From assembly GCF_019703515.2 (NCBI RefSeq), contig NC_059365.1:37560001-37624000 (forward strand): DNA of 64,000 nucleotides, given 5' to 3'. Below the pieces are notes generated by a model. It ran no database searches. It had not been told where the DNA came from and saw only the letters and a program-made list of their open reading frames with translations. This DNA comes from Myxocyprinus asiaticus (Eukaryota; Chordata; Actinopteri; Cypriniformes; Catostomidae). A program made the translations under genes and the position numbers. Below, in pieces: positions 20,666 to 31,866 of the stretch. Positions within the stretch are counted from its first letter, which is position 1; each line of letters opens with the position of its first letter.

Positions 20666-22446
20666 GTAATTCTGGAAAAAACATGTGAATTCGGCTACTG
20701 GAGGTCAAAAGTTTTGCTACTGGAAGTGTTGCTGAACCACAACCCTAAACCTAACAATCAATGGAGTAAAAATCTAACTTTAGAGTGAAAATGCAACATC
20801 TGAATCATGCTCACCATTGTTATGTGAATGCAATTACTTCCTGATTTCCATGGAACCAGAACCTGAGGCTGCTCACGTAATGCGCTATTGAACACATTTC
20901 CCTCTGGTGCTACCATACTAAAACTGATGCAAAAATGTATGATTGGGGATTGCGATTGTCAATAATTCAGCAGAATTGGCTCAATTTCAGGGTACCTGAA
21001 CCTTCGGATGCAGCATGCCAATTTTCCATGTGATCATGTTAATCCCAGGGACCCCCAGTATGAAAAAGATTTCTCAGTAAAACTTGAATAATAACTTTCA
21101 TTAAGCACATTAACTAACATTACTACATTATTCAATGCTTAACAGTTAATTAATTATAAAGTTAATAAATAGATTTTTAAATTCTCCATGTACCCTCTGG
21201 AGCACTTACAGGAACCTCCAGTGGTCCACAAACCCCTATTAGAAAACTCTGGCTTTAAGACATAAAATATTTCGCCAAAAAAATAAATAAATAAATAAAT
21301 AAATAAATGCCAGACCATTAAAGAAAAAGCAAACCCTCTAACCTGTTCATGTAACGGAACAGAGAGATGTCTGACCTTTCCTTGGAACTGACTGTGATTA
21401 TGGAGATGATGCTCTCTATGTAGCTATTACGCAGCTATCTCTGTGCATTAGCCACAAATGGGTTGCTAATTACATTCCATTCCATTACTAGCTTTGGTGG
21501 TCCACTGTCTGCTCTGACATACAATAACAGCACACAACACTGGTGCATGGTCTCCACTGATGTATTATTTTATGGAGTCCTCTGTTTAGCACTTTCCATG
21601 GCATCGCTTCAACGTAAAAGATGTTCATTGTTGAAGGGTGCTGGAATATTGTGGTGCAGTTCTCTTTATGTCTCTGACCTTTCCATGTGCAGTCATGACA
21701 CTGGAATTGTTCACTGGCAGAATTCGTGAAATGCAATTGATTTTTGGTCCCATTATTATTTTATGGGGGTCATGGTATCTGTCTCTCTCTATGTCTGTCT
21801 CTATCCACCTGTCCATCCATCGGTCATACCCCAACGATAATTAAATGCAAGCCAAACAAGATACTGTATATGGTATATACTGTATGTTCGATCCAATGCA
21901 AGTTACTCACAAGAGATGTTCCCTTGTCAACACGTAATGGGTTTCCAAATCTTAACAGAAGAGACTCCATGTATGCTAGACAGTGCTCGAAGTGAGCCGG
22001 TACGCATCACTATTCCATTTCAGCAATATGCGAAAATGACATCTAGTCTTTGAACTCTGTGTCGCTAGTGGGCGTTACTACTGCTGTCGCTCTTACGTTA
22101 TTGGTCGGCTGCACAACCATAGTTTTAAAAAATCTGCTCACAGATGAGATATGTCGCTCATGTCGCAGGAAGTCGGCAGCTCTCATTAATAATGAATGGT
22201 CTCCTTTCGCATCTAGCGACAAAATCACTGACATTGTGAACAGGGCTTTAGAAGGTGCCGGTATGGTGTCAGGCTCCCACAAATACTGTGGGGGGGGGAC
22301 AGAGTGATGGGGAAGTACTGGCAAGGATTTTAAGCCACTTGAGGACTGATGCTAGAAATGTCTTTATGATTATAAATTGATCTGATACATTTGGAAATGT
22401 TGATGAAGTTATGTTCAATAAGAGTTCTAGTAGCCTCTATTTCATG
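20666..22446. other. Non-coding stretch with repeat fragments, no gene recognised
   Basis: A fragment with CTGGAGGTCAAAAGTTTTG (about 20,690) recalls sequence near 54,880. An AAAT microsatellite lies at about 21,278-21,308. The open frame at 22,050-22,307 resembles no family I know and overlaps an equally long frame on the other strand, so I do not call it. Confidence 0.45.
21278..21308. repeat. (AAAT)n microsatellite
   Basis: About seven near-perfect AAAT units. Confidence 0.9.
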
Positions 22447-22870
22447 TCTATTCCAAAACTTAGCAAGTTGCCTGGCTGTCTCCTGCCTGCGTAGGCAGCT
22501 GTCTTCTTTGGCAGTGTCCTTACTGAAATGGAGCCTTATAAGAGAATGATTTGGAACGCTCTATATAGGTGGCAACTCCACACGTCATTCAAATAGCGTT
22601 CCTTATGTGAAGCGCTCAGGAGACTCGACTCACAACTGATTTCCATACAGGTGGTGCGAGAGGAACGATGTGATACTCTAATGAGCATAAATATACATAG
22701 CGCACACATTTTGCGTGAAATAGTCAATTTTCTAATATTTTAAACTATTTTTTATCAATACTTTTCTGTATTGAATGGATTATAATATAATGGATTGTAA
22801 ATCAAATATATTTATAATCAAAATTTATCACGCTTTGTCTGCTATCTTAGATTTATTTTTCTACCAAGAA
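22447..22870 (+). repeat. Inverted-repeat element with 'TTCCAAAAC' end, copy 1
   Basis: The start TATTCCAAAACTTAGCAAG, then CTGCGTAGGCAGCTGTCTTC, then GAGCATAAATATACAT match in order the copy at 25,314 onward, and the first half matches the copy at 55,388-55,643 inverted. The right end is not resolved. Confidence 0.6.
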
Positions 22871-23382
22871 TATCTTAGGAGACAGCATAATTAAGACACC
22901 TACCTTTTTAACAAACTTCACCTTAGGTCCCTTAAAATGCTGCCTCTGGAGGCAGCTGATTTGGATTTGGAACAGACCATTTTTATTATTGTGGCTTATT
23001 TCCGTTATGTTTTCAGCTTTTATTTGCTTTGCTAATTTTGTTGTGTTGTGCATACCTGGGCTACCATAGGTTTGGGTTAGTGGAGTTCATAACACATTCC
23101 TGTTGACTGTATTACGTAATTTACAACTAAATGTACAACTAGTTTCAACCACTGGGGGGGAGTGATTCATATTTCTGTAAGCACAGACCGATTTCAGCAG
23201 CAGAATTTTCAAAACTACTTTCAAAGAAATCACAGTGTGCTGCCTTGTACCAAATACTTAATAACTACTAACAATATATTTAGCTCATGTGCATTTTTCA
23301 ATTAACCTTTCACTCCAATTGTTTATATAATTTGAAATGAAAAAAAAAAAAAAACTATTTTTTACTAAACCACTAGTCAAGT

Positions 23383-23445
23383 CAAGTAATTTTTATTTGT
23401 ATAGCACTTTTCACAACACACATAGTTTCAAAGCAGCTTTAAATG
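23383..23445 (+). repeat. Common fish 'CAAGTCA...TTTATTTGTATAGCAC' repeat fragment
   Basis: A block of about 60 bases (GTCAAGTCAAGTAATTTT, then TTTGTATAGCACTTTTCAC, then TTTCAAAGCAGCTTTA) recognisable as a dispersed sequence found in many teleost genomes. Its class is uncertain. Confidence 0.6.
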
Positions 23446-24151
23446 TTTGGACCATACTCTATATCTTATCTTTCTTTCCCAGGACAGGCTGGTTTGGTCC
23501 AGTGTGTTTGGCCTGTAGTCAGGCATATTTGTGCCTGGGAGTGTATGGATGAGACAGATATCACCAAGCTGTTGTTTTCAAGGACAATGCAGCCCATTGA
23601 TGTCTACACTCTACTAAGTCCCAGAAGTCCGCCTGTCAGGCAGCCATACACATGAGCTCAGCACTTCCACAAACACAGCCCGGCCTGACCTTTTCAAAAT
23701 TCAAACTACAGGACTGATGTCGAGTTGATAATCTGAGCCAGGACAGCACGACTCACTCTTCTCAAGGTGAAATTTTAACTGGATAAAAAATGTTCTAGGA
23801 CTGGTATGGTTACAGAAGCAACTCCATGTGAACACAAGATTCTCTCTCTTCCCTTTCTCTCTTTTGCCCTTTAAACACTCCTTTTCATTTGTCCTGGTCT
23901 GTTTGTCATGCAGAATGCTTTGACATTTTAAAGGGATATCTGATCAAATGGGAAATGTGCCCTCTTTGATTTAGCTTGTCACAAAAAACAATTGCTTTCA
24001 ACTCGAGCTGGCTGTTAATCGTCAAGTTCTTACATTCTCTTTCCTTTTTGGTTTCTTATTTTCAAATGTGTCCTCTTAAAGTGTGTGCTATCTGCACCAC
24101 TAGCATGACTGAACAGAATTCAAATGCCCTTTAAGGCAAGTCAGTTCACTC

Positions 24152-24432
24152 CCCTGCTGAAAAGACAAGCTGAACCAGCATGCATTTCCTGTGATGGACT
24201 AGGCTGGTTTATGCTGATTAGTGCTGGTTTGGTGCTATTCTAGCAGACCAGCATAGACCAGAAAAGCCTAGCTGGTGAAGCCAGTTGACCAGCATGGTCT
24301 TTCTGATGAAGCTGGTTGAGATAGTTTAAAAGACTGGTGCAGACACCATCACACCAGCATCCTATGCTGGGAGACCAGCACACAAAACACAACATAAGCT
24401 GGTGACCAGCAGTGCTGGTCTTTTCAGCAGGG
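24152..24432. mobile_element. Small inverted-repeat element (MITE), 'accagc' family, copy 1
   Basis: Ends CCCTGCTGAAAAGAC and GTCTTTTCAGCAGGG are perfect 15-base complements about 280 bp apart. The interior is filled with repeats of ACCAGCAT/ATGCTGGT, which also pair with each other. A second, more diverged copy is at 30,190-30,403. No coding capacity. Confidence 0.8.
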
Positions 24433-25313
24433 CCATTACAGGTACAGTCAACCAAAGCAGCCCAGGGTTACAGGAATATTCCGTGTTCAATACAAGTTAA
24501 ACTCAGTCGACTGCATTTGTGGCATAATGCTGAATACCACAAACAAATATTTCTCCTCCTTTCTTTAAAAAAAGCAAAAAGGAGGATACAGTGGGGCAAT
24601 TACATTGGAAGTGAATGGGGCCAGTTTCTGGAGGGTTAGAAGCAGAAGTGTGAATCTTAAAACTTTATAAAAGCACTTAAATTACATTTTCTGTTAAAAC
24701 TTGTGCATTATTTGAGCTGTAAAGTTGTTTAAATTTTCATTTTTATGGTTGTGTAAGGATTTACAATGTTATTAAAATTAAATACAAAGTTGTAAATTTG
24801 AATATACCTTTACACAGAAAAGGTTAGCAAGCGATTTATCGCACTAAAACCATGTTAATACGCATATTGTTTGTCTTGTGGCTATACTTTTGAAACAATG
24901 AGTATTTTAATGTTATGGATTGGCCCCACAAGGTAACCCAGATTATGTAACATTATGCCACCAGTACTCTCAACTGAGTTTAACTTGATTTTAACCCAGA
25001 ATGTTCCTTTAAGTACCTTGCTCAAGGGCACAATAGTGATATTTTATAGATACAATTTTGTGTGTTTTCAATCTTTCAGTTACAAGCCCAGATGTTATCT
25101 CAGTAGGGCACACCTTCTGTAAGTTAATTATACATGTTAGATTTTTGAACTTGAATAATAAAACCTAACTGAATGAGATTAAGTATTTATTTCAGAGATT
25201 TACTTTATTGAATCGGTGATTGAATCGCTGTTTATTTAGCTTGCATAGTCTACCTCTGAAATGTTAAAAAAATTATAAAAAAGGGTTTATATAAAATGTG
25301 GTGGTGGAAACAA
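24433..25313. other. Non-coding stretch, no gene seen
   Basis: AT-rich sequence with no long open frame. Block GGAAGTGAATGGGGCCAG (about 24,607) is typical of old cyprinid repeats. Confidence 0.4.
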
Positions 25314-26517
25314 TGGCTCTGTTCCAAAACATAGTGAGCTACCTTGCTGTCTACTGCTAACATAGGCAGCTGTCTTCTAAGGCCACAGGCAGCTGTATTC
25401 TAAGGCCACATCCACACTAATACATTTTTGGCTGATAACACAGTGTTTTTCTCTATCAAAAACAGAGACTTTCAAAAATGCTCTCAATCACTACTTTGAA
25501 AAACAATGACATATGCAAGAGAGAACTGAGTTTTTAAACAAAAACGAATTAAAGTGGCCATGGCCTAAGGAAGCATCCTAAACTAAAACCTTAAAAGTGA
25601 CTGATTCTGAACTTTTTGCATCATGCAAATAGCGCTCATCATAGGAAGTGACTTGACTCAACAATTGATTCCAAGAGTTCAGCGTTAGCATAATACTAAG
25701 CTAATGACATGACACTCTAATAAGCATAAAAATACATTACTCTCAAGTATTGTATAAAATAGTTAATTTTGAATTAGTGAACTATTTTTATTGAGAATTT
25801 TCGGTGTTGAATTAAATATTTACAATGAACATTTCTTTCACTTGTCCACCATCTTCAATATTTTTTTTCTTCTGCATGAAATAAATGACATGAGATTACA
25901 CAGAAGGTGGTTGGCTTGCGAAACACAGCAAACATTAGCTAACTGCCTTTTGGAACCTGTGGCAAACATTGATCTGATAAACATTTATTTCATGCATCAA
26001 ACAGCCTGTTTACCAATCACACTAATTACATCGTAAAATCTTATGGAACAGACTTAGCATCAGTAGTGCCTATTGTTCCCCTTCTGTCACTCACTCGACG
26101 TTGTATCGATGTAGTGACACTAGGGGTCGATCTTGAGAGCCCGAGACACCTTCAGATCTTTGAGAAAAGGCCAATGAGAATTGGCGAGTAGAATTTGCAT
26201 GCCACTCCCCCCGACATACGAGTATAAAAGGGAGGCTGGAATGTGGATTCATTCAGATTTTTTCTTCGGAGCCGAGCGGTTGTATTTCAGCGAACTGAAT
26301 ACTACTACTGATCCATTCACCTCTTCAGAAGCGTGTGCTGTTGGATATACGGCGCATTCCAGCGGCTTTCTCTCCACTCTGCACTCCGATGCAGACTACG
26401 ACCCTGGGCGTTTCGACAGCGCTTTAAAAGAGTTTATTTCCTCTAAAGAGTTTATTTCCTCTGTTAGAGCAGGCACAGTGACGTTGAACGTCTTTTTAAA
26501 GACGCGTCTTTTTAAAG

Positions 26518-26700
26518 ATGCCTTTCCGTCTTTGTTCAGTTCCTGGATGCGGTCGTTACCTCTCAGCCTCTGACGGTCACGATCACTGCCTCACGTGCCT
26601 GGGCCAAAATCACATTGAGGAAGCGTTCGTGGATGGTTCATGTTCTCATTGCGAGAACATGACCATGGCAATGTTGTGGTTGTCAATGGCACCTCTCTAG
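26518..26700 (+). pseudogene. DIRS Gag N-terminus joined to deletion junction, 60 codons
   Basis: ATG at 26,518 begins MPFRLCSVPGCGRYLS and continues with HDHCLTCLG and DGSCSHCENMTM, the same Cys/His arrangement as in copy 1. At about 26,670-26,682 the sequence jumps to recombinase DNA but in the wrong frame, giving a few foreign residues and a stop at 26,698-26,700. Confidence 0.65.
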
Positions 26701-26815
26701 CAGACATCTGTAGAGCAGCGGGCTGGGCAACACCCAATACCTTTGCGAGATTTTAAAATCTCCGAAGTTGAGCCGGTTTCGTCCCGTGTTCTTTCAGGTA
26801 CGAACAGGTAAGTTT
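26680..26815 (+). pseudogene. DIRS tyrosine recombinase C-terminal remnant
   Basis: Read in its own frame it encodes ADICRAAGWATPNTFARF, identical in pattern to the recombinase tail of copy 1. The codon of the catalytic Tyr is replaced by a stop (TAA) and a further stop follows shortly after. The upstream catalytic Arg and His residues are deleted. Confidence 0.8.
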
Positions 26816-27584
26816 CGTTACGCGGGGCAGCTGGCTGGGTGTACCGTTTGGTATAGCGCCTTTCCCCTCCATGAGGTGAAGCCATGCGCTCTTCTCTCCC
26901 ATGAACTGTGAACCCTGGATTTCCTTCCTCCTAGCTCTCTGGCTTACAAATTCAGTGGAAGAATTCATAGTCGGACCCAGTATGTGTGCTAACGTACCCT
27001 GTACTGGGGTAAGTGCTCCACAGGTCTCGGTTACCCCGGTAACCTCCTGTGATGTGTCTTCCGCGGTATGGTGTCCCTTTTTCGGTAGACCCACGTCTCC
27101 CTTGGCAGAGCCCTCTCTGCCCCGGTCGCTGTGTTTATAGAGCTCCTCCCCTATGAAGGGCAGGACCTACCGCCGCACTTCTTCCATGTGTGGCCTTAGG
27201 CCCATATGACGTATTCGCCACTTTTTTACCCTCCCCTTCAGGGCAGGGTGTGGCCTCTGTGGGGTCTTTTCCCCCTGAAAGAATAGGAACAGAATAGAAC
27301 GCCTTCCCCGGTGCATTTTATGAGTATTTAAAGGCCCCAGCCGAATCTAATTTTCTGTGGAGAGAAAAACTTAGAGAAAAGGCCGCGGCTGGCATGGCCT
27401 GCTCCCATACTAAATACGTCTCCTTCCCCCCTCAGGGTTGTTGAGAATTACATGATGTTTTGGGGCGTCTGGGGAGGATACGTGCAGTCCGAGTGCATCT
27501 GTTCCTACGCTCACAGTAGCTTGCCTACACCTACATCGGCAGTTCATGTAACACAGTTCAGCCATTGTCGCATTTCGTATAGGG

Positions 27585-27966
27585 ACCCCTAGTGTCACTA
27601 CATCGACACAACATAGAGTGAGTGACAGAAGGGGAATGTCTCGGTTACTGTCATAACATTCTTCCCTGACGGAGGGAACGAGACGCTGTGTCCCTCTTGC
27701 CACAGGCTGAACTACACTGCTGTAATGGCCGGGACTTTGTCTCGGCTCTTCAGTGCAAAAACCTGAATGAATCTGCATTCCAGCCTCTCTTTTATACCCG
27801 TATGTCAGGGGGAGTGGCATGCAAATTCTACTCGCCAATTCTCATTGGGCTTTTCTCAAAGATCAGAGGTGTCTCGGGCTCTCAAGATCGACCCCTGGTG
27901 TCACTACATCGACACAACATCTCGTTCCCTCCATCAGGGAATGGAGGTTACGACAGTAACCGAGAC
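27585..27966 (-). repeat. DIRS copy 2 complementary region and right inverted repeat
   Basis: 27,888-27,950 and 27,665-27,700 pair as inverted sequences (CGTTCCCTCCATCAGGGAA and the reverse), and 27,790-27,900 is the complement of 26,100-26,240, including a TATA box facing inward near 27,790. Confidence 0.7.
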
Positions 27967-28430
27967 ATTTACTCTATATAGTCAACTCAGTAGGTTTTGG
28001 AACAGAGCTTATGATACAAGAAAATGAAGAGACTATAAACCCTGATATTAGAAAAAAATCATTAAGTAAACTGTAAGAAAGAACTGTATTTGCCAGCTCT
28101 TCTTGGTAGAGCTTTCATTGTTACTGTTGTGCTCAAAAGTTTGCAAACCCTGGCGGAAATGGTGAAATTTTGGCTTTGATTTTGAAAATATGACTGATCA
28201 TGCAAAATCTTTTATTTAAGGATAGTGATCATATGAAGCCATTTATTATCACATAGTTGTTTGGCTCCTTTTTAAATCATAATGATAACAGAAATCACCC
28301 AAATGGCCCTGATCAAAAAAAGTTTACATACCCTTGAATGTTTGGCCTTGTTACAGACACACAAGGTGACACACACAGGTTTAAATGAAAATTAAATGTT
28401 AATTTCCCACACCTGTGGTGAATGACAGTG

Positions 28431-28697
28431 TGGTTGTTTCAAGGAGCACAATACTTGTTGACCCCTCCCCAAACATAGCGCTTATGCTTGTGACCATAAA
28501 GCTCTATTTTGGTCTCGTCACTCCAAATTACAGTGTGCCAGAAACTGTGAGGCATGTCAAGGTGTTGTCAGGCATATTGTAACCGGGCTTTATTGTGGCA
28601 TTGGTGCAGTAAAGGCTTCTTTCTGGCAACTCGACCATGCAGCTAATTTTTGTTCAAGTATCGTTGTATTGTGCTCCTTGAAACAACCACACCGTCT
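28431..28697. repeat. Inverted 26-base filler pair at the transposase deletion junction
   Basis: TGTGGTTGTTTCAAGGAGCA at 28,431 onward is the reverse complement of TGCTCCTTGAAACAACCACA ending near 28,692. The second is the normal transposase sequence. The first lies exactly where the transposase reading breaks off. Confidence 0.75.
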
Positions 28698-28972
28698 TTT
28701 TCCAGAGCAGCCTGTATTTCTCCTGAGGTTACTTGTGGGTTTTTCTTTGTATCCTGAACAATTCTGGCAGTTGTAGCTGAAATCTTTCTTGGTCTACCTG
28801 ACCTTGGCTTGGTATCAAGAGATCCCCAAATTTCCCACTTCTTAATAAGTGATTGAACAGTACTGACTGGCATTTTCAAGGCTTTGGATATATTTTTATA
28901 TCCTTTTCCATCTTTATAAAGTTCCATTACCTTGTTATGCAGCTCTTGTGACAGTTCTTTTCTGCTCCCCAT
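28450..28972 (-). pseudogene. Tc1-like transposase, N-terminal half only
   Basis: The frame from ATG at 28,972 reads 109 codons to a stop at 28,643. It has the paired-like DNA-binding domain (MGSRKELSQELHNKVMELY, ISKALKMPVSTVQ) and the GRPRK AT-hook-like linker. After the stop, related sequence continues to about 28,450 with VIWSDETKIEL, which holds the first catalytic Asp, and KRYVWGGV. The remaining DDE residues are deleted. The deletion edge is an inverted copy of 26 bases from upstream in the same gene (see 28,431-28,697). Confidence 0.88.
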
Positions 28973-29273
28973 GTCTCAATATCTAGCCTGCTCAGTGCAT
29001 CCATGTGAGAGCTAACAAACTCATTGACTATTTATACACAGACACTAATTGCAATTTAAAAAGCCACAGGTGTTGGAAATTAACCTTTAATTGTCATTTA
29101 AACCTGTGAATGTCACCTTGTGTGTCTGTAACAAGGCCAAACATTCAAGGGTGTGTAAACTTTTGATCAGGGCCATTTGGGTGATTTCTGTTACCATTAT
29201 GATTTAGAAAGGAGCCAAACAACTATGTGATAATAAATGGCTTCATATGATTACTATCCTTAAATAAAAGACT

Positions 29274-29275
<2 letters not shown>

Positions 29276-29307
<32 letters not shown>
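29276..29307. repeat. Poly-T tract
   Basis: About 33 consecutive T inside the right terminal repeat of the Tc1 element; absent from the left repeat, so it expanded after insertion. Confidence 0.9.
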
Positions 29308-29388
29308 TATGATCAGTCATATTTTCAAAATCAATGCCAATATTTCACAATTTCTGCCAGGGTATGCAAACATTTGAGCACAACTGTA

Positions 29389-30189
29389 TATATTTGGCAG
29401 GTCTCATTGGCTTTAGGTGCATGGTGGATGTGTTTGTTCAGATGGAGGTGGTGAATTCTGGTGGAGCTCTGCAAGGACTCTGTAAAGTGTTGGTGGATCA
29501 GCAGAGGCCTCTCCACACACCCAAAACGTCCTTTCAGTCTGACACCTACCTTTACCACGCGGATACCGCTCCGAAGACTTTCCGAAACACAAGACTAATT
29601 CTGAGACATTCAACTCAAGAGGAAAACAAAACAAAGCTATAAAATACATCACACAAGGAGGTTTTCCCATCACAAAATTACACTTCTAATATTTTTAGAA
29701 AATTATGGGTGCATTTGCGCTGTTACCTGAATTGCATAATCGGTGCTAAAAGAATGCATAACGTGCAGCTCTATCAGTGGGCACAATTCATTCTTAGTGA
29801 ATTCCCCCAAAACCATTTGCAGCCACGGTATTACTCTGCCCTTTTTGGAGGGCACACACTCCCTTTTTATATTCCAAAGGTCCAAAGCTCACAGTTATGA
29901 TGAATGCTTTTTAAAGAGTGCCATTGCAGGCCATAACTCTCCACCAGAGTCACGGTAGTTTAGGATATGCTGCACAATTTCATAAACACCATTTGTTAAA
30001 CCGAAGGCCCTCACTCTCTCTCTTTCACCCTCTCTCACTCTCTCGCTCACCAAGAATAGATTTTTAGTGGGTGTATAAGGCCAGGTGAGGTTGTGTTGAG
30101 ATATTCTGCATGGAACATTTTCATTTCTTTATGTGCTTTACGTTTTAAGGCCTTAAAGTATGAACAAATTAAACAATGACAGCCATGTT
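29389..30189. other. Non-coding stretch, no gene recognised
   Basis: An open frame at 29,334-29,642 begins inside the transposon end and shows no family resemblance. A CT-rich run lies at about 30,010-30,050. Confidence 0.4.
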
Positions 30190-30403
30190 GAAAAGACCAG
30201 TATTGCTCGTCACCAGCATATGTTATTTTGGATGCTGGTCATTAGCATTAAATGCTGGTGTTGGTCGACCAGCTTCACCTGAAAGTCTAAGCTGGTTAAT
30301 CTGCATTTTTTGTCTACCGGTCAAACAAGCACCGATACAGCACTAACCAGCATAAGCCAGTCTGGACCAGCATGGGACTTCATGCTGGTCTTTTCAGAGA
30401 GTG
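30190..30403. mobile_element. Small inverted-repeat element, 'accagc' family, copy 2
   Basis: Ends GTTGAAAAGACCAG and CTGGTCTTTTCAGAG and an interior of ACCAGCAT-type repeats match the element at 24,152-24,432. It is shorter and more diverged, lacking the outermost bases of the terminal repeat. Confidence 0.7.
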
Positions 30404-30730
30404 GATCAAGAAAATTTAAAATCTAACAGAAAATAAAACATTGGGAATATGACTAAAATGCATCACAGCTTTCTCAGAAATGTCTTTGGGATTATTAAAA
30501 CTTCAGCAATTCAGGGACAAGATTTTCAAGTGGTTGAACTCCATCTGCCAGCAAAGTGGAACCAAAAACTAGCTACCGATTTACAAAACATATACAGTTT
30601 CATTTTTTCAATTTAGCCCTACTCATTTTACACATTTAAGGCACAGAAAATGTATCACAAATTTCACAAGAGAGGTACGGAATCTCCCCACGACAGATGG
30701 TCAATGAAGTAGTCTGCTGTCTGTTGAACA

Positions 30731-30834
30731 TTTTTCATTTCATTTCAAAGAAATGTGTGTTTATTAATCAGGGGCTGTCCAGATTTTTCATTTAATTTCA
30801 AAGCAATGTGTGTTTATTAATCAGGGGCTGTCCA
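30731..30834 (+). repeat. Tandem duplication, two 51-base units
   Basis: 30,731-30,781 and 30,784-30,834 are copies differing at about two positions, offset by 53 bases. Each contains GTGTGTTTATTAATCAGGGG. Confidence 0.85.
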
Positions 30835-30837
30835 AAT

Positions 30838-31866
30838 AGGACAGAAATGCACCATAAAAGTAGTCCATACAACTTGTACTCTATATTCCAATTCTTCTGA
30901 AGTCATACGATAGCTTTTTGTGAGGAAGAGACAGAAATGTAAGCTGTTATTCCAACCTGGACTCATAGAATCATGTTACTATACCTACATTTTTGCCAAA
31001 TATTTTTACGTGGCGAGTTGTACATATCGCAGCAGTTTTCTAGTGAAATAAACTAGAAACAATATTGTGAAACAATAGAGGCGCTACAAAACCAATGATT
31101 TTATTCCCTTTCACACGAAGTAAAACGGCAAATAAAAGTTTATCAACACTTCCTTTTCTTTCAGTTCCTCACACAATGCTATTTAATGACATATAAAAAC
31201 ACTTTTACTTTAGCGGATGAATTGGCGATACAATTTAACGTTTGCAATACATATAGTAATCAACTACATTTGCAAGCTTGTTCAAGTGTGATCAAATTGT
31301 GCAGTAGCTCAAATGAGGGTTGCATTTGCGATGCAAAGGACTAGGGTACGAGTCCTGAAGAGCACGCGCGTCGACACCTGAGCCCCGAAAGTGTCATAGA
31401 AGCACCACAAAATTATGTGGTAGTTTCAACAATTGCGTTTTTAATTTGCTTTTTAATTTGCTTCTCATTTGCTTTATATGACACTATCGGTTAGTTTAAG
31501 GTTTAGGGTAGGGAGGTATGTTTTGTTGGTTCAAAACTCGATAGAGCATTAACCTTAAAAACCTCAACTTTTTGGGAAAACATTTTACTTGCTTTAGCGC
31601 CACACAGTGGACATTTCCCCTTGGAACTGCCGCGATACGTGTAATGAACCACACAATATAATTTTGCAAAAATGCTGCAACAGTCACTGATGGCAAATGT
31701 CAAAGATGCCAAAAGCCATTAGTTTTTGTATGTCACATGAGCCATTGTTACTTCAAATTATATCTGAGAGCCACAGAAAAGAGATTTGGTCAAATAGATT
31801 TGGAACAATATGAGGGTGAGTAAATGATGACAGAGCTTTCATTTTTGTGTGAACAATGCCTTTAAG
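30838..31866. repeat. Composite of cyprinid dispersed repeats
   Basis: 30,838-30,955 (AAAAGTAGTCCATACAAC, GAAGTCATACGATAGC) and 31,800-31,866 (TGAGGGTGAGTAAATGATG) belong to the repeat also seen at 52,281-52,570. Between them, 30,965-31,730 carries another family with TAGAATCATGTTACTATACC and TTTTTACGTGG, repeated at 37,965-38,015, and a block (31,395-31,520) whose inverted relative is at about 62,460-62,545. An insertion of one family into the other is likely. Confidence 0.5.

Larger units (their letters stand above)
26080..27966 (+). mobile_element. DIRS-type retroelement copy 2, heavily deleted
   Basis: It belongs to the family at 16,040-19,183 and has the same orientation. It has a left repeat with TATAAAA (about 26,223), a Gag zinc-finger start (26,518), a recombinase tail (about 26,680-26,810), a 3' non-coding part, the complementary region (about 27,585-27,715) and an inverted right repeat to about 27,966. 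The interior from Gag to the recombinase C-terminus is gone. It could only move with help from a full-length relative. Confidence 0.85.
25314..28008 (+). mobile_element. Inverted-repeat element interrupted by DIRS copy 2
   Basis: The left end GGCTCTGTTCCAAAAC (25,315-25,330) is complementary to GTTTTGGAACAGAGC near 27,995-28,008. The interior up to about 26,079 matches copy 1 at 22,447-22,870. The DIRS element at 26,080-27,966 lies between interior and right end, so it inserted into this element. Without it the host element would be about 800 bp. Confidence 0.65.
28124..29386 (-). mobile_element. Tc1/mariner-type transposon, internally deleted
   Basis: TA dinucleotides at 28,122-28,123 and 29,387-29,388 flank ends CTGTTGTGCTCAAAAG and CATTTGAGCACAACTG, which are complementary apart from a few mismatches. 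The terminal repeats are long, about 200-300 bases, as in the IR/DR group that includes salmonid-type Tc1 elements. The interior holds a truncated transposase on the minus strand. Length of about 1.26 kb is shorter than the usual 1.6 kb because the transposase 3' part is missing. Confidence 0.88.

Noticed and set aside
22050..22307. 85-codon open frame with a hydrophobic start
   Set aside because: An equally long frame lies on the opposite strand and no family or splice context supports either.
29334..29642. 102-codon open frame
   Set aside because: It begins within the Tc1 terminal repeat and shows no recognisable domain.
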